From positions 1 through 64,000 of the forward strand of contig CACJRL010000003.1 in NCBI GenBank assembly GCA_902595815.1: 64,000 nt of DNA, read 5' to 3'. Origin of the DNA: an uncultured Pelagibacteraceae bacterium (GTDB lineage: Bacteria > Pseudomonadota > Alphaproteobacteria > Pelagibacterales > Pelagibacteraceae). Shown here piece by piece: positions 57,414 to 64,000 of the stretch (within the stretch, counting starts at the first letter, position 1; the number at the start of each line of letters is the position of its first letter). The position numbers were made by a program, and so were the translations under genes. The notes under the pieces are model-generated. The model was not told the origin of the DNA. It saw only the letters and a program-made list of their open reading frames with translations, and searched no databases.

Positions 57414-57487
57414 AAATATAAACTAATTAATTTTGGTAACAGGATAGGTGTGTCTGATGTTTTGTTGCTAGAGAAAGTGAAGAAAAA

Positions 57488-57811
57488 ATGAAAAATAAGG
57501 AAGAAGAAAAATACATAAATGATTTTGGTGCTGAGCACATTGAATTCATTGCTGAACAATTTTCTGGTCGTGCAGAAAAAGATTTAGATAAATTCATAGA
57601 TTTAAGAGAAAACGAGTGGGAAGATAATCAGTTAATTCTTATGAACACTCTAGGTTTTTTATCTGAAATTTATGATGAAAGTGATGAAATGGAAAAAGAA
57701 AGAAGAGTTGTTTTAAAAACAACATTAGAAAAACTTTCTCGTTGGTATCAATTTGAAAAGAGAAAACAAGAACGATTAGATTATGAAAGAATAAATGGAG
57801 GAATAGTATAA
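57488..57811 (+). CDS. Small acidic helical protein of the integrase operon
   Basis: This 107-aa protein is strongly acidic in its first part and almost fully helical (AEHIEFIAEQFSGRAEKDLDKFIDL, YDESDEMEKERRVVLKTTLEKLSRWYQFEKRKQERLDYERI). Its stop overlaps the next ATG by one base. I recognise no family. With the 76-aa gene it precedes the integrase, a place where excision or partner control factors are often encoded. Confidence 0.6.
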   Translation: MKNKEEEKYINDFGAEHIEFIAEQFSGRAEKDLDKFIDLRENEWEDNQLILMNTLGFLSEIYDESDEMEKERRVVLKTTLEKLSRWYQFEKRKQERLDYERINGGIV

Positions 57812-58041
57812 TGAAAATATCTATTGAATTAGAAAAATCATTTTCAGACAAACTTGATGGGATGATTAAAGAGATAGAATACAACATACAAAAAAAGATG
57901 TCTGTTGAAGATTTGGCAAAGTATAAGAAGTATCCATTTCTCGCTACTTCTAAATCTGAAATCGTTGAAAGTTTAATTGGCGAAATTAAACTATCAACAG
58001 ATTTAAGACAAAGAATAATCAATCAACTATCAGAAGAATAA
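57811..58041 (+). CDS. Small protein of the integrase operon, possible DNA-binding or regulatory
   Basis: This 76-aa protein starts in the stop of the previous gene (TAATG). The N-terminal MKISIELEKSFSDKLDGMIKEIE has a short strand then a helix, vaguely ribbon-helix-helix-like, and LATSKSEIVESLIGEIKLSTDLRQRII continues as helices. No catalytic motif is present. A strong hairpin follows the gene. A role as an integrase partner is inferred from position. Confidence 0.55.
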   Translation: MKISIELEKSFSDKLDGMIKEIEYNIQKKMSVEDLAKYKKYPFLATSKSEIVESLIGEIKLSTDLRQRIINQLSEE

Positions 58042-58051
58042 AGTGAAATAT

Positions 58052-58085
58052 ATTGGTTCCCGCTTGAATAAAAGTGGGAACCAAT
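58052..58085 (+). terminator. Hairpin between the small genes and the integrase
   Basis: ATTGGTTCCCGCTT and AAGTGGGAACCAAT pair over 14 positions with one G-T mismatch, around GAATAA. It ends 17 bases before the integrase ATG and has no U-run. It could be a terminator, could reduce integrase translation, or could be a protein-binding site. Confidence 0.5.
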
Positions 58086-58102
58086 TAGCATAAAATTCAT
58101 TA

Positions 58103-59305
58103 ATGCCGAAAATACTAGAACAAAAAAAAATAGATAAGTACCCCATAAAACTTTTTAAGTATGTAAGAAGTCCATATTGGTGGTTTAGTTTCTTTGTTCA
58201 TAAATCATATTCAGCAAATGGAATGGAATATCAATCTTCAAAACTTAAAGATGTAAAAAAGGCAGAAGTATATTCAATTTCATATTTTAAGAAATTTAAC
58301 TTTGAAAAATATGAAAACTTTAAAACAAAACTAATACAAGATTTTCACAAAGATATTGCAGTTCCATACTTTAATGTCAGAAAACTAACAAATGAAAAAA
58401 GATATAAAAAAGAACTGGGTCAGTATAATAATGAAATACTTCCTCTATTTAAGGACATTGATTATTCAAATACTAGTGAAGTAGAAGAAAAAGTCAGTCA
58501 GTTATTTTATAATCTGAAAATCAAAGGTCTCGCAGTTGCAACTTGTAGAAATTACAAAATCATTATTTCTAACATGTTTAAAAAAGCACTTATGAATAAC
58601 AATATTCCATTTGATGTAATGCCAGAGTTTCCTAAACTTACAGGCAATTCAATTAGAAGACTTGCTTACTCTCCAAAAGAAACCAAACAAATAATCAACG
58701 CATTTAGAGATGAATACAGAACTAGAGAAGATATGTTTTATGATGAAGAAGCAGATTTTCTTTGCATGTTAAAATCTGCAGGTTTTAGACCTGGATTAGA
58801 ACTATTGAGAATTAAAAGAAATCATATTGGTTTTATTAATGACCCACTAAATCCTAATAAACCAATTATGAAAGTAACATTATTAGAAACAAAAAAAGAT
58901 AGACATACTCAAACCGTAGCAGATTGGTTTAGAGATGATGTATACCCAAGAATAGTTAATAGATACCCTAATGCCTCAGAACATGACTATCTGTTTTTTC
59001 CAAATGAAGAAAATAGACAAAAACTATTTAATAGAATTAGAAAGAACTTTATTAGAATATCAGACAAGATTGGTCTCTATGATGTGAATGGTCAAAAAAG
59101 ACCTATCTATACTTTCAGACATTCATTTATCTCAAATAGAAGAAGTAAAGAAGTTGACCCTAATATTGTTGCAATTCACTCAAACACTAGTGTCGCAATG
59201 ATTAATAAACACTACCAAGATTTATCAGATGATAATTTAGTAAATATCCATAATCAATTATATCCAGAAAGAACCAGAAAACAGAAAAGTACTAAGAACT
59301 ACTAA
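58103..59305 (+). CDS. int: Tyrosine recombinase / integrase
   Basis: This 400-aa integrase has an N-terminal SAM-like binding region (about 85-180) and a catalytic domain. Arg lies in KSAGFRPGLELLRI, Lys in TLLETKKDRHTQ, the H/Y-x-x-R motif in YTFRHSFIS (with Tyr in place of the first His), His in AIHSNTSVAMINKHY, and the nucleophile Tyr in the same segment. The gene ends 55 bases before attR, and its last codons are made of the ACTAAGAACT repeat. It should catalyse integration into ssrA. Confidence 0.9.
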   Translation: MPKILEQKKIDKYPIKLFKYVRSPYWWFSFFVHKSYSANGMEYQSSKLKDVKKAEVYSISYFKKFNFEKYENFKTKLIQDFHKDIAVPYFNVRKLTNEKRYKKELGQYNNEILPLFKDIDYSNTSEVEEKVSQLFYNLKIKGLAVATCRNYKIIISNMFKKALMNNNIPFDVMPEFPKLTGNSIRRLAYSPKETKQIINAFRDEYRTREDMFYDEEADFLCMLKSAGFRPGLELLRIKRNHIGFINDPLNPNKPIMKVTLLETKKDRHTQTVADWFRDDVYPRIVNRYPNASEHDYLFFPNEENRQKLFNRIRKNFIRISDKIGLYDVNGQKRPIYTFRHSFISNRRSKEVDPNIVAIHSNTSVAMINKHYQDLSDDNLVNIHNQLYPERTRKQKSTKNY

Positions 59306-59310
59306 GAACA
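59291..59310 (+). repeat. Two tandem ACTAAGAAC(T) repeats at the right end (probable arm sites)
   Basis: Copies at 59291-59300 and 59301-59310 (last base A) match the repeats at 44662-44681 over 19 consecutive bases in the same orientation. They overlap the stop codon of the integrase gene. Confidence 0.65.
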
Positions 59311-59359
59311 AAGTTTCAAAAAGTCTTATTTTCTAATATATTCCTTAAAAGATGCGGGA

Positions 59360-59372
59360 AACAGAACGCCCC
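59360..59372 (+). repeat. attR core
   Basis: AACAGAACGCCCC is identical to the 13 bases at the 3' end of ssrA. It lies 55 bases after the integrase stop and 18 bases before the tRNA-Leu gene, marking the right end of the island. Confidence 0.8.
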
Positions 59373-59390
59373 TCAATAAATATTTGTTTT

Positions 59391-59476
59391 TGGTGCGGTC
59401 AGAGAGACTCGAACTCTCATGGGCTTGGCCCACACGGCCCTCAACCGTGCCTGTCTACCAGTTTCAGCATGACCGC
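59391..59476 (-). tRNA. tRNA-Leu (GAG)
   Basis: Read on the minus strand, acceptor GCGGTCA pairs with TGACCGC, discriminator A and an encoded CCA follow. The anticodon arm is CACGG-TTGAGGG-CCGTG with anticodon GAG. A long variable arm (GGGC-CAA-GCCC) marks class II tRNA-Leu, and the T-arm is GAGAG-TTCGAGT-CTCTC. It lies directly outside the island; the island uses ssrA, not this tRNA, as its site. Confidence 0.95.
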
Positions 59477-59534
59477 ATGTTATGCGGCAGATTAAATGAA
59501 TGACAATTCTATTTCAAGTTGATAAGTTTTTTTT

Positions 59535-60524
59535 ATGGAATTTACTAGTGAAATAAAAAAAGCAACAAACTCAATTTATAACAAAGTATCAAAAAAAATT
59601 CCGGAGATAGAGTGGGCTACACATGCACCTTACATTTATAAAATTAATAAATTAAAGAAAGAGAAGAATGCAGTAATTCTTGCCCACAATTATCAAACAC
59701 CAGAAATTTATCACGGCATTTCAGATTTTTCTGCGGATTCTTTAGCATTAGCGGTAGAGGCTGCAAAAACAAAAGCGGATATAATTGTAATGTGTGGAGT
59801 TCATTTTATGGCTGAAACTGCAAAATTAATGAGCCCTGAAAAAAAAGTTTTATTACCAGATATGAAGGCAGGCTGTTCACTGTCTTCGTCTATAACAGGC
59901 AATGATGTTAGAAATCTAAAAAAACAATATCCTGGTGTTCCAGTGGTCTCGTATGTAAATACATCTGCTGATGTTAAGGCTGAAACTGATGTTTGCTGTA
60001 CATCTGCGAATGCTGTAAAAATTGTAGAATCATTAGGAGTAAAAAAAGTTATATTTTTACCTGATGATTTTTTAGCGAAATATGTAGCATCACAAACTGA
60101 TATAGAAATTATTTCTTGGAAGGGAACTTGTGAAGTGCATGAACAATTCAATGATCAAGAAATTAATGATATTAGAAAAGCTAATCCAGGTATAAAAATA
60201 ATAGCCCATCCAGAATGTCCACCTGATGTGATACAAGCATCTGATTTTGCAGGTTCTACAAGTGGAATGATTAAATATGTAAGAGATAATCAACCAGAAA
60301 AAGTCATGATGGTTACAGAATGCTCAATGAGCGATAACGTACAAATTGATAATCCAAATGTTGAATTTATTAGACCATGTAATCTTTGTCCTCATATGAA
60401 AAGAATAACTTTGCCTAAAATATTAGATTGTTTAGAAAATGAAACTAACGAATTAATAATGGACAATGAGACAATCGAAAAAGCAAGAAAATCTGTAGAG
60501 AGAATGGCAGAAATAGGCAGATAA
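59535..60524 (+). CDS. nadA: Quinolinate synthase A
   Basis: This 329-aa enzyme condenses iminoaspartate with dihydroxyacetone phosphate to quinolinate. The three cluster cysteines are seen in MCGVHFMAETAKLMSP, DVCCTSANAVK and PCNLCPHMKRI. LAHNYQTPEIY and HPECPPDVIQASDFAGSTSGMI are family signatures. It is followed after 5 bases by nadC. No nadB (aspartate oxidase) gene is in the window. Confidence 0.96.
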   Translation: MEFTSEIKKATNSIYNKVSKKIPEIEWATHAPYIYKINKLKKEKNAVILAHNYQTPEIYHGISDFSADSLALAVEAAKTKADIIVMCGVHFMAETAKLMSPEKKVLLPDMKAGCSLSSSITGNDVRNLKKQYPGVPVVSYVNTSADVKAETDVCCTSANAVKIVESLGVKKVIFLPDDFLAKYVASQTDIEIISWKGTCEVHEQFNDQEINDIRKANPGIKIIAHPECPPDVIQASDFAGSTSGMIKYVRDNQPEKVMMVTECSMSDNVQIDNPNVEFIRPCNLCPHMKRITLPKILDCLENETNELIMDNETIEKARKSVERMAEIGR

Positions 60525-60529
60525 AATCT

Positions 60530-61366
60530 GTGTCTAAAATTCAATTAAGTAAAAATTTTATAAAATCATCATGTAAATTGGCTTTAAATGAGGACTTATA
60601 TCCATCAGGAGATATTACTTCAGAACTAATTGATAAAAATATTAAAAAAAAAGTAAAAATGATATGTAACCAAAATGGAATTTTAGGTGGTATAGATTTT
60701 GCTAAAGAGACCTTTAAATTAGTAGATAAAAAAATAAATTTTAAAAATAAAAAAAAAGATGGATCTCGAATCAAAAAAGGTGAGGTAGTCGCTACTATTG
60801 ATGGTAACCTAAGAAATATTTTAATTGGTGAAAGAGTGGCGTTAAATTTTGTTTCTCATATTTCTGGAATAGCAACAAAAACAAATATGTTTGTAAAAAA
60901 AGTTAGAAAAAAAACTAAAATATGCTGCACAAGAAAAACGACCCCAAATTTAAGAGTCATCCAAAAATATGCTGTAAAATTAGGTGGTGGAACAAACCAC
61001 AGATTTAACTTAAGTGATGAATACTTAATAAAAGATAACCATATAAGTTCTGAAAAAAATTTTGAAAATTTAATTCAAAAAGCCATTAAAAAGAAGGGAA
61101 GAAAAAAAATTACAGTTGAGGTTGATAATTTATCTCAGTTAAAGAGAATATTGGGTCTGAAATTTGATAGGATTTTATTAGATAATATGAGTTCAAAAAA
61201 TTTAAAAAAAGCAGTCAAAATGTCTAGGAAATTTTATGAAACTGAAGCATCAGGAGGAATTAACTTAAAGAATGTTAAAAATGTTTCATCTACTGGTGTA
61301 GATAGAATTTCCATAGGATCATTAACTCACTCAATTGATGCGTTAGACTTAAAATTAGAAATCTAA
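60530..61366 (+). CDS. nadC: Nicotinate-nucleotide pyrophosphorylase (quinolinate phosphoribosyltransferase)
   Basis: This 278-aa enzyme starts at GTG. It converts quinolinate and PRPP to nicotinate mononucleotide. It has LNEDLYPSGDITSELI, RVALNFVSHISGIATKT, CTRKTTPNLRVIQKYAVKLGGGTNHRFNLSDEYLIKDNH and ASGGINLKNVKNVSSTGVDRISIGSLTHS, all family signatures. It forms a two-gene operon with nadA and converges with the dikinase gene. Confidence 0.96.
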   Translation: MSKIQLSKNFIKSSCKLALNEDLYPSGDITSELIDKNIKKKVKMICNQNGILGGIDFAKETFKLVDKKINFKNKKKDGSRIKKGEVVATIDGNLRNILIGERVALNFVSHISGIATKTNMFVKKVRKKTKICCTRKTTPNLRVIQKYAVKLGGGTNHRFNLSDEYLIKDNHISSEKNFENLIQKAIKKKGRKKITVEVDNLSQLKRILGLKFDRILLDNMSSKNLKKAVKMSRKFYETEASGGINLKNVKNVSSTGVDRISIGSLTHSIDALDLKLEI

Positions 61367-61375
61367 AATTTAATT

Positions 61376-64000
61376 TTATTTTTTTAATTGAGCTTGAGCA
61401 GCAGCCAGTCTCGCAATAGGTACTCTATAAGGTGAACAGGATACATAATCTAAACCAGCTCGTGCACAAAAGTCGATACTTTTCGGATCACCTCCATGTT
61501 CGCCACATATACCGAGTTTGATTTTTTTGTTATTTTGTCTACCTTTTTTTGTTGCTATTTCTATCAAATCTCCAACTCCTTCATCTATAGAAACAAATGG
61601 ATCAATATCGAAAATTTTATTATCAATATAATCATTTAAAAACTTACCACTATCATCTCTGCTAATGCCAAAAGTTGTTTGTGTTAAGTCATTAGTTCCA
61701 AAACTAAAGAATTCTGCATGTCTAGATATATCATCTGCTTTGATTGCTGCTCTTGGGAGCTCAATCATTGTACCCACTAAAAAATTTAGTTTTGTTTTAG
61801 TTTTGTTTTCAACTTCTTTTGCAACTCTAATTACTAAATCTTTCATTATTTTTATTTCTGCTTCAGTAGATACCAAAGGTATCATGATCTCTGGAATAAT
61901 AGATTTTATCTTGAGTTTTTTACATTCAACTAAAGCATGAAAAATCGCTGTGCACTGCATCTCATATATCTCTGGGAATGATATACCTAATCTACAACCT
62001 CTATGACCGAGCATTGGATTTTGTTCATGAAGTTCTGTTATTCTACCCTCTAATTCTGAACTTTTGATGTTTAAAGCATTTGCTACATCGTTAATTTCTT
62101 TTTGATTTTTCGGTAAAAATTCATGAAGCGGTGGATCTAATAATCTAACTGTAACAGGTAGACCATTCATAATTTTAAAGATATCAATAAAATCCTTTTT
62201 TTGAAAAGGAAGTAGTTTGTTCAGGGCTCTAGCCCTATCTTCTTTTGATTTTGATAAAATCATTTCTCTTACAGATAAAATTCTCTCTTCATCAAAAAAC
62301 ATATGTTCTGTTCTACAAAGACCTATTCCTTCAGCTCCAAATTCTCTAGCAGTTTTACTATCAAGAGGTGTTTCAGAGTTAGTTCTAATTTTTAGTTTTC
62401 TAAATTTATCAGCCCAACTCATAAGTTTAGAAAAATCTCCCGAAATTTCAGGTTTAACAGTTTTAACTTCTCCTTTTATAATTCTACCAGTTGATCCATC
62501 AATTGTAATTAAATCACCTTCTTTAATTTCATTATTTTTTGTTTTAAAAATTTTATTTTGGTAATCTATCTCTATTTCACTTGAGCCAGATACACAAGGC
62601 CTACCCATTCCTCTTGCAACTACTGCAGCATGGCTAGTCATTCCTCCTCTTGCAGTAAGAATTCCTTTAGCTGCATGCATTCCATTTATATCTTCAGGTG
62701 ATGTTTCTACTCTTACTAGGATTGTATTTTGCATCATTCCATTTAATCTTTCAGCCTCATCAGATGTAAATACTACTTTTCCACTCGCTGCTCCAGGCGA
62801 AGCTGGAAGGCCTTTGGCTATTACATCTAAATTCGCTGTTTCATCTAAAGTTGGATGAAGCAAGGTATCTAATGAATTTGGTTGTACTCTAAGCACAGCC
62901 TCTTTTTTTGTGATGAGTTTTTCTCTTTCCATATCGACAGCAATTTTGACTGATGATTTTGCAGTTCTTTTTCCTGATCTAGTTTGTAACATCCACAACT
63001 TATTATTTTCTACTGTGAACTCCACATCCTGCATATCTTTATAATGTTTCTCCAGTTTTATAAGAATATTTTTTAGATTTTTGTAAACTCTAGGCATAGA
63101 CTCTTCCATTGAAAGGAATGTTTCTTTTGCATTTTTTCTAGCTTTCTTAGTTATATGTTGGGGCGTCCTTGTTCCTGCAACAACATCTTCTCCTTGAGCA
63201 TTTATTAAATATTCGCCATAGATTTCATTGATTCCATTGGATGGATTACGTGTAAATACAACGCCTGTCGCACAATCATCACCCATGTTGCCAAAAACCA
63301 TGGACTGAACATTTACAGCAGTTCCCCACTCTGAAGGAATATGATTTAATTTTCTATAGACCTTTGCTCTATTACTCTCCCATGACAAAAAGACTGCACT
63401 AATTGCACCTAGTAATTGTTCATTAATATTTTGAGGAAAATCCTTTTTGGTTTTTTCTTTTACAATATTTTTAAAGTCGTTAATCAATCCATCCCAGTCA
63501 TCTTCATCCAAATCAGTATCTAACAATACACCTTTTGTAAGTTTATAATTTTCAATAAGTTCTTCAAAATTATAACTTTCAACACCCATAACAACATTTG
63601 CATACATTTGTATAAATCTTCTATAACTATCTTTTGCAAATCTAATATTTGATGTTTTATTTGCTAAAGCAATAACAGTTTTGTCATTTAGTCCAAGATT
63701 TAAAATAGTATCCATCATTCCCGGCATGGATACTCTTGCGCCAGATCTTACAGATAATAATAAAGGATTTTTCAAATCTCCAAATTTTTTACCAGAATCT
63801 TTTTCAATATTTTTTAATTCTTTGTTTATTTCATTTATGATTTTAGGCTTTAATTTCTTTTTATTTTTATAAAATAAATCACAAACTTCAGTAGAAATCG
63901 TAAATCCAGGTGGGACAGGCAAACCCATCCTTCCCATTTCAGATAAATTTGCACCTTTGCCTCCTAAAATATTTTTTGGGTTTTTTATTTTTTTTGTGTC
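61376..64000 (-). CDS. ppdK: Pyruvate, phosphate dikinase, N-terminus beyond window
   Basis: The frame is open to the right window edge (21 codons beyond the first internal ATG at 63937), including NILGGKGANLSEMGRMG, the conserved start of PPDK, so only a few residues are missing. It interconverts pyruvate, ATP and phosphate with phosphoenolpyruvate. The nucleotide-binding domain, the phosphohistidine domain (LTARGGMTSHAAVVARGMGRPCVSG) and the C-terminal PEP domain (EFFSFGTNDLTQTTFGISRDD; LGICGEHGGDP) are complete. It is 3'-convergent with nadC. Confidence 0.96.
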   Translation of the reverse strand, partial: DTKKIKNPKNILGGKGANLSEMGRMGLPVPPGFTISTEVCDLFYKNKKKLKPKIINEINKELKNIEKDSGKKFGDLKNPLLLSVRSGARVSMPGMMDTILNLGLNDKTVIALANKTSNIRFAKDSYRRFIQMYANVVMGVESYNFEELIENYKLTKGVLLDTDLDEDDWDGLINDFKNIVKEKTKKDFPQNINEQLLGAISAVFLSWESNRAKVYRKLNHIPSEWGTAVNVQSMVFGNMGDDCATGVVFTRNPSNGINEIYGEYLINAQGEDVVAGTRTPQHITKKARKNAKETFLSMEESMPRVYKNLKNILIKLEKHYKDMQDVEFTVENNKLWMLQTRSGKRTAKSSVKIAVDMEREKLITKKEAVLRVQPNSLDTLLHPTLDETANLDVIAKGLPASPGAASGKVVFTSDEAERLNGMMQNTILVRVETSPEDINGMHAAKGILTARGGMTSHAAVVARGMGRPCVSGSSEIEIDYQNKIFKTKNNEIKEGDLITIDGSTGRIIKGEVKTVKPEISGDFSKLMSWADKFRKLKIRTNSETPLDSKTAREFGAEGIGLCRTEHMFFDEERILSVREMILSKSKEDRARALNKLLPFQKKDFIDIFKIMNGLPVTVRLLDPPLHEFLPKNQKEINDVANALNIKSSELEGRITELHEQNPMLGHRGCRLGISFPEIYEMQCTAIFHALVECKKLKIKSIIPEIMIPLVSTEAEIKIMKDLVIRVAKEVENKTKTKLNFLVGTMIELPRAAIKADDISRHAEFFSFGTNDLTQTTFGISRDDSGKFLNDYIDNKIFDIDPFVSIDEGVGDLIEIATKKGRQNNKKIKLGICGEHGGDPKSIDFCARAGLDYVSCSPYRVPIARLAAAQAQLKK

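Larger units (their letters stand above)
44588..59372. mobile_element. Integrated genomic island in the 3' end of ssrA
   Basis: About 14.8 kb lie between two copies of AACAGAACGCCCC. The left copy is the 3' end of the permuted tmRNA gene and the right copy lies 18 bases before the tRNA-Leu. A tyrosine integrase gene ends 55 bases inside the right copy. Tandem ACTAAGAACT repeats lie just inside both ends and look like integrase arm sites. The cargo includes restriction-modification genes, a nuclease-helicase, a GIY-YIG protein, a serine recombinase and small unknown genes. No phage structural or conjugation genes are seen, so it looks like a mobilisable or satellite-like island, or a remnant. 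Confidence 0.88.

Noticed and set aside
57639-58022. 127-aa minus-strand frame opposite the small genes before the integrase
   Set aside because: The plus-strand pair has TAATG coupling, a consensus promoter upstream and charged helical sequence. The minus frame is Phe/Leu/Ile-rich, as expected of an antisense shadow.
59391-59476. tRNA-Leu as the integration site of the island
   Set aside because: The duplicated att sequence is in ssrA and lies outside the tRNA. No part of the tRNA is repeated at the left end.

Overview
The window is a low-GC chromosome segment that looks like a marine SAR11-type alphaproteobacterium (Pelagibacterales). Three things support this: strong AT bias with very short intergenic gaps, a circularly permuted (two-piece) tmRNA gene of the alphaproteobacterial kind, and core genes typical of streamlined oligotrophs (thyX, hflKC, degP, an mre/leu/ilv array, pyruvate phosphate dikinase). 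The taxonomic call is inference; no marker gene was compared.

Region 1 (1-26 kb) is a cell-surface region. The minus strand carries a type IV pilus machine: a PilM-PilN fusion, PilO, PilP, a lipoprotein secretin, the PilB ATPase and the PilC platform protein. Divergently, the plus strand carries PilT, four minor pilin or pseudopilin genes, a secreted 184-aa protein, a very large PilY1 and an autotransporter-like adhesin. A MoxR-DUF58-TgpA transglutaminase operon, a second autotransporter and the prepilin peptidase PilD follow on the minus strand. An anti-sigma-factor-like kinase (truncated by the window edge) and a GAF-SpoIIE phosphatase bracket the region and could form a partner-switching pair.

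Region 2 (27-44 kb) is a long co-directional minus-strand array of core genes: hflK-hflC-DUF2065-degP-miaA-ilvI-ilvH-ilvC-leuA-mreB-mreC-mreD-mrdA-rodA. The genes mrp (plus) and thyX (minus) converge next to it.

Region 3 (44.3-59.4 kb) is an integrated element. It begins at the 3' end of the permuted ssrA gene, whose tag reads ANESYALAA, and ends next to tRNA-Leu(GAG). A 13-bp direct repeat (AACAGAACGCCCC) marks the two ends. Tandem ACTAAGAACT repeats lie just inside both ends, and a tyrosine integrase sits at the right end. The cargo is a defence-like module: a probable restriction endonuclease, a second PD-(D/E)XK nuclease, two DNA methyltransferases, a large nuclease-exonuclease-helicase protein, a GIY-YIG protein, a possible uracil-glycosylase-like protein, a serine recombinase and several unknown small genes.

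Region 4 (59.4-64 kb) returns to the core chromosome: tRNA-Leu, nadA, nadC and a pyruvate phosphate dikinase gene that runs off the window.
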